This document shows positions 47,352-57,184 of a stretch of 64,000 nt of DNA, in pieces; positions within the stretch are counted from its first letter, which is position 1, and the number at the start of each line of letters is the position of its first letter. Source of the DNA: Glaciecola amylolytica. GTDB taxonomy: Bacteria > Bacteroidota > Bacteroidia > Flavobacteriales_D > Crocinitomicaceae. The position numbers and the translations under genes were made by a program. The stretch covers positions 2,356,001 to 2,420,000 of the forward strand of contig CP034120.1 of the NCBI GenBank assembly GCA_003856375.1. Reading direction: 5' to 3'. The notes beneath the pieces are model-generated. The model saw only the letters and a program-made list of their open reading frames with translations. It searched no databases and was not told where the DNA came from.

Positions 47352-49352
47352 TTATTTTTTCTGTTTCTTATCTGGTACTAAAAACGAGACTACCTCGCTT
47401 CTTACAACTTTTCCTTCCGTATTGTACATACGAACCTGGTATTCTACTTTATCACCCGGTTTTACTGATTGATCGCGGAAAGAGGTTACCTCGCTCCGAG
47501 GTGCTAACATTTTAAATTCGTTTCCTGCTGTTCTTTTAAACAACACATAACTCACCTGTTCATCCAAAGGATTTGATTTCCAGGAAACTTTCACCGTTCC
47601 CGTGGCTTTCTCATATTTCACTTTGGAGATATCCACTTTTCGCTTGATATCAGCAGTCTCGCTCTTGATCTTAATGTTGATCCTGTTTGACTCTTTGGAA
47701 CAGTTTGCTCTCAAATCCAATGCAACCATAAAATAGTGATAGGATTTTCCGGGAACCGTCGTCCGGTCATAATAATTGGCAATATCTTTCGGGATTATAT
47801 CCTTGTTCAGCTGAATGCGGTTGGTATCATCATCGGAAATCCGGAATAATTTATAACCGACCAAATCCAACTCCGTATTCCTTACCCACTCAACCACCAC
47901 TTTATCATCTGCGCGGTAAACCTGCTTCAGGAAAGGCTGTTTCGGAGGAAGAATATCCACCATAACATTCGTTGCGGGTGCTGATAATTTACTCTCATTC
48001 AGACTGGTATCCAATGCAATGACAGCATACGTAAATTCATTCAGGGCATTTGCAGGCAAAGAATCGTAAAAAACATTTTCTTTCAAAAGATCCGCAGATC
48101 GAAGCGAGAGGTTGTTTTTATCGTTTTTAATTGAACGATAGATCTTATATCCCAAAATATCGGATTCCTGATTTTTATCCCAGCTAATCACCAAACGAGC
48201 GGTGTCACTGGTCACTTTGACATTTATTGGAATTGCCGGAGGTTCATTATCGATCACATCAACGACCAATTCAGCTGAAAAGGCTTCGTTTCCTTCGTCA
48301 TCAACGGCCGCAACTTTGAAAAAATACAACCCGAATTCAGGAACGGAAACTCTGTGGGAAGAATCGGCAAACGGAAGTAATACTTCATTAACAGCATTGA
48401 AAACGACCGAATCTTTCGTCTTTGTCCGACCTTGGTAAACCCGGTATCCGACAAAATCACTTTCCGGGTTTTCCTTGTACCAGTTCAATTGTACCGCTTT
48501 ACCGTAAACCACCTTTTGGATATTCAGCGGAGCTTCCGGGAATGTTTCATCTTTGATTCTTACCCGGATTGGCTCGGAAGTTTTCAAGTGTTCCCCGAAA
48601 AAACCAACTCCTACAAAGGTGTAGTAATACGTTTTCTTTTCTGCCAGTTTTTCTTCGCTGAAAAAATATTCCGGATATACCACTTTTCCATCCGGATCCA
48701 ATATTGTAGAAATCAGGATCGGATCTTTGGTAACCAATCTCCCGATGCTATCCGGAGTCTCCGATCTGAAAACCTTTACTCCGTAATAACGGTCTGGTTC
48801 CGGTTTCCACCTGAAATCAACCGCCCTTTTACGTGTTTTGAAATTCAAACTGTCGACCGGTTCACTCAATGTACTTGATCCCATTGTCAACAAGACAGAT
48901 TCTGCCAATGGATTTGTGACGGACTCACCTGCTCTAACAATTCGATAGCGGTATGAATTTCCTTCCGTTACCTGCGTGTCTTCATAATAATTTCCCAGAA
49001 AACGACAAAAAGGAACACTATTGAATGATTTCAGTGTTGAGATCAGTAATCCCAATCCGTCTAACTTTTTTGAGCTCTTCAATAAATCCGAAAGATCTTT
49101 TAACTCCGGATCTGCTTTTACTTCTTCAGCGGAAGGTTTTACTTGTCCGAAGGAAAATTGAGATGCACCGATTTTTTCCCAGTTGCCATTGTTGACCGAC
49201 CGATACAAAACAGTCGATTCCCGAAAGATCAGTTCTTTCGAATACCATTTCAATTCAATAGAGTGATTATTCTGCTTCATCACCAGGCGGTTTTCCTGTG
49301 CAGACAGAGAAAACACTCCCAATAGAAACGCTATCAACAACAATCTATTCAT
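47352..49352 (-). CDS. Secreted fibronectin type III repeat protein
   Basis: This 666-residue protein has signal peptide LLLIAFLLGVFSLSAQ. It has about five fibronectin-III-like domains with the pattern W..N.E.DI.GYKIYRS (for example ISWDKNQESDILGYKIYRS, LNWYKENPESDFVGYRVYQG and VEWVRNTELDLVGYKLFR). No T9SS tail was recognised; the C-terminus is Lys-rich (PDKKQKK). It overlaps the upstream barrel gene by 8 nt and lies 3 nt before the collar gene. It is probably a periplasmic or surface structural subunit of the operon's product. Confidence 0.8.
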   Translation of the reverse strand: MNRLLLIAFLLGVFSLSAQENRLVMKQNNHSIELKWYSKELIFRESTVLYRSVNNGNWEKIGASQFSFGQVKPSAEEVKADPELKDLSDLLKSSKKLDGLGLLISTLKSFNSVPFCRFLGNYYEDTQVTEGNSYRYRIVRAGESVTNPLAESVLLTMGSSTLSEPVDSLNFKTRKRAVDFRWKPEPDRYYGVKVFRSETPDSIGRLVTKDPILISTILDPDGKVVYPEYFFSEEKLAEKKTYYYTFVGVGFFGEHLKTSEPIRVRIKDETFPEAPLNIQKVVYGKAVQLNWYKENPESDFVGYRVYQGRTKTKDSVVFNAVNEVLLPFADSSHRVSVPEFGLYFFKVAAVDDEGNEAFSAELVVDVIDNEPPAIPINVKVTSDTARLVISWDKNQESDILGYKIYRSIKNDKNNLSLRSADLLKENVFYDSLPANALNEFTYAVIALDTSLNESKLSAPATNVMVDILPPKQPFLKQVYRADDKVVVEWVRNTELDLVGYKLFRISDDDTNRIQLNKDIIPKDIANYYDRTTVPGKSYHYFMVALDLRANCSKESNRINIKIKSETADIKRKVDISKVKYEKATGTVKVSWKSNPLDEQVSYVLFKRTAGNEFKMLAPRSEVTSFRDQSVKPGDKVEYQVRMYNTEGKVVRSEVVSFLVPDKKQKK

Positions 49353-51090
49353 CCGTTTTTTTTGCTTTAATTAATTCTTTGATCTTTCGATAACTTGTAC
49401 TGAAAGTATAGCTGTAGGCAATCGTAAGCCGGTTCTCAACAAAATCCTGCGCTCCTGCCACAACAGCTACTTTATTGATAAATGCATAATTGATTTTCAA
49501 TGACTGTGATTTGGTCAGGGTATAATTCAGGAAAGTCGTTAATGCATAGTTTTTGTTGGAGAGCACTTTATTTAGTTTTGAACTTTGGTAAGATCCGTTC
49601 ACTCCAACTTTTAGTTTATTCTTGAAAAAAGAAGTATTCACCCCGACAGTTGGCCCGAAGTTTTCTGTTCTGGAAGAAATTGCTTCGCTTAAAGTATAAG
49701 CTCCTGCCAAAGTCATTCCTACGTTATACTTCGTGAAATTCAAGTTGTATGACGGATTGAGCATGAAAATCGAATTGGTCGGTTGTTTGTTTCCTCCCGA
49801 TTCCTGAAAAATCGTATTTGCACTGAAAGTATGGCGAATGTCTTTCCCCAGATTGTAGTTGATGTTCAGAGTTCCTGTTTCATTCACCTGAGACAATCTG
49901 ATTGAATCGTAAAACACATCCCTGATTGCTACAACATCCGTTGAAAAGCTATTGTATGAAACTGAAATACTGAGATTTTTGATCAAACTGATGTTTACCG
50001 ACCCATTTATTGCCAGCCTGCGTTGCGTTGCGATCTGATTCCTGTCAAGATTGTTTCGGGTGGTTCCCACTCCAAGATTTACATTGACCCTGTTTTTCAA
50101 AAAGGGTTTACTCAGAGTTCCTGAAAACTCCTGCACATCATTTGTTATGAAAACGGCTCCCAATGAAGCATAATCCGGATCAATCCGTTTAAACTTAGCT
50201 CCGATCCGATATCCTTTGATCTCATAATCGATCTGAAAATTATAACTTGAATTGAAGCGGGAATTTGCTCGCGGCGAAAACAATTTATTGATGTAAGTAA
50301 AACGCTCGATTTTAGCAACCGGTAAGTAGGTATTCGGAGTGAACATACTGTAATGGTAAGCACCCTGGAAGGATAATTTCTCACCAATTGATTTCATGAA
50401 TTTCAAGCCGAAAATCTGATTGTCTGCCGGCAAAACATTCGTGGATGTATCGAATGGAATAGACTCTTTCTTATCAGTTGCTTTAAAGTAAATGAATTCG
50501 ATGTAATTTTTTTCCTTTCCGACTTTCAGTTTTGCAGCTCCACCCCATCTTTCGTAAGAAGGCAACGAAACCGACACTCCATCTACTCCACCTTTCGGAA
50601 TTGCTCTTAAAAATCTTCCGAATGCAACGCTTCCGGATATAATTCCTTTTGTAGGTGCAATTTCTACTCCTCCACCCAAAAACAACGCTCCGCTTAATGA
50701 ATGCTCACTAAACTCCATACTTCGATATCCTGCGTGAACAGTCAGCCATTTATAATGCGGGCTGATTCCGAACTGGTTAAAAGGCTGGTTGAACCGATCC
50801 AATCCGTTGGAAAATTGTTTATCCTGTTGTGTCAAAGTAAATGAAAGCGGACAAGAGATTTTTCCGTATAAACTGAGATTCAGATTTCCGTTCAAAGACC
50901 AATAAAACGGATCCCGGTTCATCTGCATTCCTCTGGCGTCATACAAGGCCATCGATGCATTTAAACCACCACTTATAATCAATGGATCCTGACGCAAAAG
51001 ATTCTTTGCATCTGACGCTAGTTTTTCTACATCCTGGGAAAATAGAACATTATAAAAAAGGCAGAATACAATCAGGAGTCTTGTGGCCAA
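49345..51090 (-). CDS. Outer-membrane beta-barrel protein, first gene of the toxin operon
   Basis: This 581-residue protein has a signal peptide (LLIVFCLFYNVLFS). The body is a string of amphipathic strands typical of an outer-membrane barrel (WSLNGNLNLSLYGKI; VHAGYRSMEF; IGAKFKRIDPDYASLGAVF; the C-terminal LTIAYSYTFSTSYRKIKELI). No exact family was recognised. It is the first gene after a divergent promoter region and is followed by an 8-nt overlap with the fibronectin-III gene, so it probably provides the outer-membrane base or pore for the proteins below it. Confidence 0.7.
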   Translation of the reverse strand: MATRLLIVFCLFYNVLFSQDVEKLASDAKNLLRQDPLIISGGLNASMALYDARGMQMNRDPFYWSLNGNLNLSLYGKISCPLSFTLTQQDKQFSNGLDRFNQPFNQFGISPHYKWLTVHAGYRSMEFSEHSLSGALFLGGGVEIAPTKGIISGSVAFGRFLRAIPKGGVDGVSVSLPSYERWGGAAKLKVGKEKNYIEFIYFKATDKKESIPFDTSTNVLPADNQIFGLKFMKSIGEKLSFQGAYHYSMFTPNTYLPVAKIERFTYINKLFSPRANSRFNSSYNFQIDYEIKGYRIGAKFKRIDPDYASLGAVFITNDVQEFSGTLSKPFLKNRVNVNLGVGTTRNNLDRNQIATQRRLAINGSVNISLIKNLSISVSYNSFSTDVVAIRDVFYDSIRLSQVNETGTLNINYNLGKDIRHTFSANTIFQESGGNKQPTNSIFMLNPSYNLNFTKYNVGMTLAGAYTLSEAISSRTENFGPTVGVNTSFFKNKLKVGVNGSYQSSKLNKVLSNKNYALTTFLNYTLTKSQSLKINYAFINKVAVVAGAQDFVENRLTIAYSYTFSTSYRKIKELIKAKKTDE

Positions 51091-51440
51091 GGAGATTAAG
51101 TTTTAATAGTCTAAGTTTACAGGAGCAAAGAAACTAAAAAAACGTTAAAAACGGTCTTCTTGGTCAAAAAAGTCACTAAGTGGTTAATTACACGATTAAT
51201 GCACACTTTTGTCTTTAATTCATTACCTTTTTCCGGGATCAATCATTGATAAATCAACGATAATTCTGGAATGCTGTGTTCTGCAATCCGGATATTTACC
51301 ACCAGACAAATAGTTACCGGAATTCTTGCATAAAACAATCTCAAAAAACACAGCACCTCTTTGAAAACAGCATCTGAAACGAAGAATTCAACTGATTCTG
51401 AAAACAATCTTGTAGATTTACAGCATTAAATCGCTTTTAC
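51091..51440. other. Divergent intergenic region
   Basis: This 350-bp gap must hold the promoters of both the minus-strand toxin operon and the plus-strand sigma-54 regulator. It is AT-rich. TAGATTTA at 51413-51420 is one base from the -7 consensus for the regulator, but no -33 element at proper distance was found. I see no clear hairpin or operator. Confidence 0.5.
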
Positions 51441-52778
51441 GTGAAGAATATCCTGATTATAGATGACGAAGAAAAACACCGTTCTTTACTGGCAAGAATC
51501 ATCCGTTCGGAAGGTTACGAAGTTTGTGAAGCCGGCGATTGCGCGTCAGGATTAAAAAAACTGGCTCAGAAAGCAATCGATGTCATTCTCTGCGATGTGA
51601 AATTGCCGGATGGAAACGGCATTGATCTGGTTCCGAAAATCAAGGAATTATATCCGGATGTAGAAATTATTCTTCTGACCGCTTTCGGGAATATCTCAGA
51701 CAGCGTTCAGGCCATGAAAGACGGAGCTTTTGATTACATCGTCAAAGGAAACGACAACGACAAGATCATTCCCCTGCTTTCCCGTGCTTTCGAAAAAGTA
51801 GAACTTCGGAAGCGGGTACGAAACCTCGAAAAGCGGGTTGGTAAAAAATATACCTTCGATTCCGTTATCGGAACTTCACCGGCTATTACAAAAGCAATCG
51901 AACTGGCACGAAAAGTAGCTGTTACGGATGCGACGGTTTTGCTCACGGGTGAAACCGGAACCGGGAAAGAAGTTTTTGCAGAAGCCATTCACCTGGCAAG
52001 CAGCCGCGCCAATAACAGTTTTGTAGCTCTCAATTGCAGTACTTTCAGCAAAGAAATTCTTGAAAGTGAATTGTTCGGGCACAAACAAGGATCATTTACG
52101 GGTGCAATCAAAGATCAGAAAGGATTGATTGAGGAAGCAAACGGAGGAACGCTTTTCCTGGATGAAATCGGTGAAATGCCGCTGGAATTACAAGCAAAAC
52201 TGCTGCGTTTATTAGAAACTTCGGAATATTTGAAAATCGGCGACACCAAACCCAGTCACTCAAACTTCCGGTTAATTGCCGCAACCAACCGCGATCTCAA
52301 AAAAGAATCAGAAGAACAGCGTTTCCGCTCCGATTTGTATTTCCGCCTGAATGTTTTTCAGGTTGAATTACCTTCATTAAGCAGTCGCGCAAAGGATGTA
52401 AAACTTCTTACAAAGCATTTTGTGGAACAGTTTTCAGCGAAATCCAACCGCAAAACATTGGGAATCGAAGACGACTTTCTGGAAAGGCTGAGTTTGTATT
52501 CCTGGCCGGGAAATATCCGTGAGTTAAAGAACATTGTGGAACGTGCCGTGATTCTTTCCGATGGAAAGACTTTGACAATCGATGATCTTCCTCCTGAAAT
52601 TCAGTTTCTTCAGGAACAGAAAAGCAACACACTCTCGGCATTTTCCATGGCAAGCGTCGAAAAACTGCACATTCTGAAAGTGTTGAATCATACGAAAGGA
52701 AACAAGGCTGAAGCGGCACGATTGTTAGAAATCGGCATTGCGACCTTGTACCGGAAAATCGAAGAATACAAGTTATAA
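51441..52778 (+). CDS. NtrC-family sigma-54-dependent response regulator
   Basis: This 445-residue regulator starts with GTG. It has a receiver domain (residues 1-120, phospho-acceptor Asp52 in LCDVKLPDG) and an AAA+ sigma-54 activator domain (about 140-375: Walker A GETGTGKE at 170-177, GSFTGA loop at 217-222, Walker B GGTLFLDEIG at 235-244, FRSDLYFRLNVFQVELP). The C-terminal FIS-type helix-turn-helix runs about 405-445 (NKAEAARLLEIGIATLYRKI). The loop reads GSFTGA where GAFTGA is canonical; Ala-to-Ser is seen in active members. It stands just before the kdp operon, in the place where KdpE is expected. Confidence 0.95.
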   Translation: MKNILIIDDEEKHRSLLARIIRSEGYEVCEAGDCASGLKKLAQKAIDVILCDVKLPDGNGIDLVPKIKELYPDVEIILLTAFGNISDSVQAMKDGAFDYIVKGNDNDKIIPLLSRAFEKVELRKRVRNLEKRVGKKYTFDSVIGTSPAITKAIELARKVAVTDATVLLTGETGTGKEVFAEAIHLASSRANNSFVALNCSTFSKEILESELFGHKQGSFTGAIKDQKGLIEEANGGTLFLDEIGEMPLELQAKLLRLLETSEYLKIGDTKPSHSNFRLIAATNRDLKKESEEQRFRSDLYFRLNVFQVELPSLSSRAKDVKLLTKHFVEQFSAKSNRKTLGIEDDFLERLSLYSWPGNIRELKNIVERAVILSDGKTLTIDDLPPEIQFLQEQKSNTLSAFSMASVEKLHILKVLNHTKGNKAEAARLLEIGIATLYRKIEEYKL

Positions 52779-52800
52779 GTTTTCCTGCTATCATTTTGAT

Positions 52801-52830
52801 AAAAGCCTCTCATTTTGATAGGCTTTTTTT
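52801..52830 (+). terminator. Hairpin terminator after the sigma-54 regulator gene
   Basis: aaaagcct (52801-52808) pairs with aggctttt (52820-52827), with a following T-run to 52830. It lies 23 bp past the stop, so the kdp genes need their own promoter. Confidence 0.75.
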
Positions 52831-52898
52831 GTGTTTGTTTTTTTTGGCACCAGTCAAAAAACCTATTTATCAATGCATTAGAACTATTCCTCATTTAA

Positions 52899-52914
52899 TG
52901 GAACGGCAATTGGC
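52899..52914 (+). promoter_or_regulatory. Candidate sigma-54 promoter of the kdp operon
   Basis: tggaacggcaattggc matches the -24/-12 consensus TGGCACG-N4-TTGC at TGG, ACG and TTG, with correct 4-nt spacing between elements. Mismatches are at -24 C to A and at -12 C to G, the latter a usually conserved base. The transcription start would be about 52925, 14 nt before the gene at 52939. The neighbouring sigma-54 activator supports it. Confidence 0.3.
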
Positions 52915-52938
52915 ATAGCGCATCTAAAATGTAAAAAA

Positions 52939-53217
52939 ATGATACGCAAACGAAACAATTACCGACGCATGAGTCATTTGGCCGAGCTTACCAAGCAATA
53001 TGCCTTGAAGGAGAACTTCAAACGAGTTAACGATTGTTTGGATATCGCCGAACATCAACTGAGAACAGGTACCAACGAAATGAAAAACGCCGTAGTCAAT
53101 GGCTTTTTGTTCTCATTCACTTGTTTTATGGAAATGCACCGGGCAGCATTCAACATTCCACTTCCCGAACTATTGGAAAAAGAATATGTGAAGCAGGTCA
53201 ATTCCTTTGGAGTTTAA
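52939..53217 (+). CDS. Conserved small cytoplasmic protein upstream of kdpF
   Basis: This 92-residue protein is basic at the N-terminus (MIRKRNNYRRM) and helical after that (AELTKQYALKENFKRVNDCLDIAEHQLRTG), with a moderately hydrophobic FLFSFTCFMEMH. It has no signal peptide or recognised catalytic motif. It is the first gene of the kdp operon, 11 nt before a small membrane peptide. Its function is unknown; position suggests a regulatory or assembly role. Confidence 0.7.
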   Translation: MIRKRNNYRRMSHLAELTKQYALKENFKRVNDCLDIAEHQLRTGTNEMKNAVVNGFLFSFTCFMEMHRAAFNIPLPELLEKEYVKQVNSFGV

Positions 53218-53228
53218 AACAACTGCTT

Positions 53229-53312
53229 ATGGAAGCTCTTCTTTTTGCCCTGTTAACACTTTTGCTGTTTTGGTTGTGTTACAAGGCGGTTCAATTCTTT
53301 GAAAACGTTTAA
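53229..53312 (+). CDS. 27-residue membrane peptide next to kdpF
   Basis: ATG at 53229 opens MEALLFALLTLLLFWLCYKAVQFFENV, a single membrane helix with an acidic end. It lies 11 nt after the preceding gene and 2 nt before kdpF. The size and hydrophobicity resemble KdpF-type peptides, but it lacks the PEKF end. It could be a paralogous accessory peptide. Confidence 0.6.
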   Translation: MEALLFALLTLLLFWLCYKAVQFFENV

Positions 53313-53314
53313 CA

Positions 53315-53392
53315 ATGATCGCTCTATTTATCCTCGCAATCGCCGTGTTTATTTATCTCGGCTATGTGCTCCTCAAACCTGAAAAATTCTAG
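53315..53392 (+). CDS. KdpF, small subunit of the potassium-transporting ATPase
   Basis: This 25-residue peptide (MIALFILAIAVFIYLGYVLL, then KPEKF) has one membrane helix and the conserved (K/R)PE(K/R)F end of KdpF. It stabilises the KdpABC complex in the inner membrane. It lies 3 nt before kdpA. Confidence 0.88.
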   Translation: MIALFILAIAVFIYLGYVLLKPEKF

Positions 53393-53395
53393 TTC

Positions 53396-55126
53396 ATGAA
53401 TACTGAATTATTTGGCGTTATTGCCATGTTTATCCTGACGGTTGCAATTGCAATCCCTTTGGGACGTTATATCGGAAAAGTTTATCTCGGTGAAAAAACA
53501 TTACTGGACCCGGTATTTAATCCGATAGAACGTCTTTTTTTCCGCATCAGCGGTATTGATGCTGCGCGTGAAATGAACTGGAAACAGCACATTTATGCGC
53601 TCCTTGGGATTAACCTGGTTTGGTTTTTCCTCTGCTTTCTGATTCTCTTAAATCAAGGCTGGCTGCCACTGAATCCGGATCACAATCCTTCCATGTCGCC
53701 CGATTTGGCTTTCAATACCACCATTTCATTTTTGGTGAACTGCAACTTGCAGCATTATTCCGGAGAAACCGGGCTTTCCTATCTTTCACAAATTGGTGGT
53801 ATTATGTTCCTGCAATTTGTGACAGCCGGAACGGGAATGGCGGCTTGCGCCATGGTTTTCAATGCCATGTGCAGTAAGAAAAGCAGTCAATTGGGGAATT
53901 TTTACAATTACTTTATTAAAAGTTGTACGCGGGTTCTTTTACCTGTATCCTTTGTAGCTGCAATCATTCTGGTTGTAAGCGGCACTCCTATGACCTGGGA
54001 AGGAAAAGAAACCATCACCACGCTTCAGGGCGACGAACAAGTTGTTTCAAGAGGTCCGGCGGCGGCAATGATTGCCATCAAACAAGCCGGAACAAACGGT
54101 GGCGGATTTTTCGGTGTGAATTCTGCCCATCCTTTAGAGAATCCGAGCTATTTAACCAATATGGTTGAAAACATTCTCATTGTTCTGATTCCCATAGCCA
54201 TGGTTTTTGCATTAGGTTATTATCTCAAACGAAAACGGATGGCCTGGATGATCATGGGCGTAATGACGGTTGGTTTTCTAGTCTTGGTTCTTCCTGCAAT
54301 TACTCAGGAAATGCATGGAAACCCTGCAATTACACAAATGGGAATTGATCAGTCTTCCGGAAGTATGGAAGGAAAAGAAGTTCGATTCGGAGCAGAAGCT
54401 TCTGCCTATTGGGGAATTACAACTACGGTAACTTCCAATGGCTCCGTAAACTCCATGCACGATAGCTTCACCCCGATTTCCGGAGGAATGGCGATGCTCG
54501 GGATGATGGCCAATTCATTCTATGGCGGAGTTGGTGTTGGTTTCCTGAACTTTTACATTTTCATCATTCTGGCTGTGTTCATCTCCGGATTAATGGTCGG
54601 AAGAACACCTGAATTCCTCGGAAAAAAGGTCGAAGCCCGGGAAGTCAAAATTGCTGCTTTCGTAGCCATTCTTCATCCTTTGTTGATTCTTTCCGGAACG
54701 GCGCTTTCAGCATACTTCGTTTCTCACAATACAGATATGGGATACTGGTATGACGGAAAAGCTTCAGGCTGGTTAAACAATCCGGGACACCACGGATTTT
54801 CAGAAATGCTTTACGAGTATACTTCAAGTGCTGCCAACAACGGAAGTGGTTTTGAAGGTCTGGGAGACAACAATCCGTTCTGGAACTTAACAACCGGAAT
54901 CGTAATGCTCTTAAGCCGTTATCTGCCGATCATCGGACCGCTGGCTATTGCAGGTTTGCTTGCGGGGAAAAAACACATTCCGGAAAGTGCAGGAACACTC
55001 AAAACGGACACTCCTATTTTCGGAATCATGATTTTCGCAGTCATTTTTATCATCGCTGCACTCTCCTTCTTCCCTGCATTGGCGCTCGGACCATTCGCTG
55101 AATATTTCAGTCAAACTCCTCATTAA
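53396..55126 (+). CDS. KdpA, potassium-binding channel subunit
   Basis: This 576-residue polytopic membrane protein binds and channels K+ in the KdpFABC P-type pump. It shows KdpA features such as [23 protein letters not shown], the selectivity-filter regions [22 protein letters not shown] and [19 protein letters not shown], and the later region [23 protein letters not shown] with [22 protein letters not shown]. Length is normal. It is 8 nt before kdpB. Confidence 0.98.
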   Translation: MNTELFGVIAMFILTVAIAIPLGRYIGKVYLGEKTLLDPVFNPIERLFFRISGIDAAREMNWKQHIYALLGINLVWFFLCFLILLNQGWLPLNPDHNPSMSPDLAFNTTISFLVNCNLQHYSGETGLSYLSQIGGIMFLQFVTAGTGMAACAMVFNAMCSKKSSQLGNFYNYFIKSCTRVLLPVSFVAAIILVVSGTPMTWEGKETITTLQGDEQVVSRGPAAAMIAIKQAGTNGGGFFGVNSAHPLENPSYLTNMVENILIVLIPIAMVFALGYYLKRKRMAWMIMGVMTVGFLVLVLPAITQEMHGNPAITQMGIDQSSGSMEGKEVRFGAEASAYWGITTTVTSNGSVNSMHDSFTPISGGMAMLGMMANSFYGGVGVGFLNFYIFIILAVFISGLMVGRTPEFLGKKVEAREVKIAAFVAILHPLLILSGTALSAYFVSHNTDMGYWYDGKASGWLNNPGHHGFSEMLYEYTSSAANNGSGFEGLGDNNPFWNLTTGIVMLLSRYLPIIGPLAIAGLLAGKKHIPESAGTLKTDTPIFGIMIFAVIFIIAALSFFPALALGPFAEYFSQTPH

Positions 55127-55134
55127 GAAATATC

Positions 55135-57174
55135 ATGAGCAATCAACAAATATCTTTATTTGACCGGCAGCTTGTAAAAGATGCCCTCAAAGAATCCTTC
55201 ATTAAATTGAAGCCGCAAATCATGTGGAAAAACCCGGTGATGTTTACCGTAGAAATCGGAACGGCAGTGATGTTGATCGTATGCATCGCCATTCTTTTCG
55301 GAGCGGCAGATCAAGGAAGTTTCGGCTACAACCTGACGATCTTTCTGATTCTGTTTGCCACCCTGATTTTTGCAAATTTCGCAGAAGCACTGGCAGAAGC
55401 ACGCGGTAAAGCTCAGGCAGACAGTTTGCGTAAAACACGTGAAGAAACTCCTGCCAAAAAGCTCACTGAAAGCGGCTCCATTCACGAAGTCAACTCCTCC
55501 GAATTACGTAAAGGCGATATCTTCATCTGTGAGGCAGATGATATTATTCCAACCGACGGTGAAATCATTGAAGGAATCGCAACAATCGATGAAAGTGCAA
55601 TTACAGGCGAATCTGCTCCGGTGATCCGTGAAGCAGGCGGCGATAAAAGCAGTGTAACCGGCGGAACGAAAGTACTTTCCGACAAAATCAAAGTCATGGT
55701 GAGTACGGAACCGGGCGAAAGTTTTCTCGATAAAATGATCGCATTGGTAGAAGGTGCAAGCAGACAAAAAACGCCGAATGAAATTGCGCTCACCATTTTG
55801 CTGGCAGCATTCACCTTGATCTTTATCATTGTATGTGTGACATTGAAACCTTTTGCAGATTATGCAAACACGCCAATCACCATCGCTGCGTTTATTTCAC
55901 TATTCGTTTGCCTGATTCCAACAACCATCGGGGGTTTGCTTTCCGCGATCGGAATTGCGGGAATGGACCGTGCACTGCGTGCCAATGTGATTACCAAATC
56001 CGGAAAGGCTGTGGAAACGGCCGGAGATATCGATGTGCTTCTGCTAGATAAAACAGGTACCATTACGATCGGGAACCGCAAGGCAACCGCTTTTCATTCT
56101 TTGAACGATTCCAACAAAGAAGATTTGATCCGCTGTGCAGTTCTGACCTCACTAAACGATGAAACACCGGAAGGGAAATCCATCCTGGAACTGGCACAGC
56201 AATTGGAAACAGATATCGAAGAGCTTCGTGCATCAGTCGTTAACCCGGCATTTATCAAATTCACTGCTGAAACGCGCAGCTCCGGAATTCAATTCGAAGA
56301 TACAACCATTCGAAAAGGAGCTTTTGATGCAATCAGAACCATTGTTGAAAATGCAGGAAATGTTTTTCCTGAAAAAACAATCGCAGACGTCACTTCCATT
56401 TCAAACAATGGCGGCACACCGCTGGTCGTTTGTGAAAACAATCAGGTTGTGGGAGTCGTGGAACTTCAGGACATTATCAAACCCGGAATTCTGGAGCGTT
56501 TCGATCGCTTACGCAAAATGGGAGTTAAAACGGTCATGGTTACCGGCGATAATCCCTTAACGGCGAAATACATTGCTGAAAAAGCCGGTGTAGATGATTT
56601 TATCGCTGAGGCAAAACCGGAAGATAAAATGACCTATATCCGCAAAGAGCAGGAAAGCGGAAAACTTGTTGCCATGATGGGAGACGGAACCAATGATGCC
56701 CCGGCTCTGGCACAGGCAGATGTGGGCGTGGCTATGAACAGCGGAACTCAGGCAGCAAAAGAAGCCGGAAATATGGTAGATCTGGACAACGATCCAACCA
56801 AACTGATTGAGATCGTTGAAATCGGGAAACAACTTCTGATGACCCGCGGCACGCTTACCACCTTTTCCATCGCCAACGATATTGCGAAGTATTTCGCCAT
56901 TGTTCCGGCCTTGTTTATTGCATCTATTCCCTCTTTGGAAGGATTGAATATCATGCACCTGCACAGTCCTGAAAGTGCCATTCTTTCAGCAGTTATATTC
57001 AATGCGCTGATCATCCCCGCATTGATTCCGCTGGCACTGAAAGGAGTTGCTTACAAACCAATCGGAGCCAGTGCAATTCTTAGAAGAAATCTGCTCATTT
57101 ACGGACTTGGTGGTATCATCATTCCGTTTGCAGGAATCAAATTACTGGACTTATTCGTGTCCCTTTTCATTTAA
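55135..57174 (+). CDS. KdpB, P-type ATPase catalytic subunit
   Basis: This 679-residue protein hydrolyses ATP to drive K+ uptake. The phosphorylation motif DKTGTIT holds Asp305. The actuator motif is TGES ([18 protein letters not shown]) and the hinge/P-domain motif is [24 protein letters not shown]. Membrane helices surround them, with [25 protein letters not shown] before the catalytic loop. It is 10 nt before kdpC. Confidence 0.98.
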   Translation: MSNQQISLFDRQLVKDALKESFIKLKPQIMWKNPVMFTVEIGTAVMLIVCIAILFGAADQGSFGYNLTIFLILFATLIFANFAEALAEARGKAQADSLRKTREETPAKKLTESGSIHEVNSSELRKGDIFICEADDIIPTDGEIIEGIATIDESAITGESAPVIREAGGDKSSVTGGTKVLSDKIKVMVSTEPGESFLDKMIALVEGASRQKTPNEIALTILLAAFTLIFIIVCVTLKPFADYANTPITIAAFISLFVCLIPTTIGGLLSAIGIAGMDRALRANVITKSGKAVETAGDIDVLLLDKTGTITIGNRKATAFHSLNDSNKEDLIRCAVLTSLNDETPEGKSILELAQQLETDIEELRASVVNPAFIKFTAETRSSGIQFEDTTIRKGAFDAIRTIVENAGNVFPEKTIADVTSISNNGGTPLVVCENNQVVGVVELQDIIKPGILERFDRLRKMGVKTVMVTGDNPLTAKYIAEKAGVDDFIAEAKPEDKMTYIRKEQESGKLVAMMGDGTNDAPALAQADVGVAMNSGTQAAKEAGNMVDLDNDPTKLIEIVEIGKQLLMTRGTLTTFSIANDIAKYFAIVPALFIASIPSLEGLNIMHLHSPESAILSAVIFNALIIPALIPLALKGVAYKPIGASAILRRNLLIYGLGGIIIPFAGIKLLDLFVSLFI

Positions 57175-57184
57175 AACTATCGTT

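Noticed and set aside
52843-52868. ttggcaccagtcaaaa as a sigma-54 promoter
   Set aside because: It has a fair -24 element but no -12 TTGC at correct spacing.
57047-57184. Upstream start for KdpC
   Set aside because: It overlaps the end of kdpB and adds an unrelated stretch before the membrane anchor.
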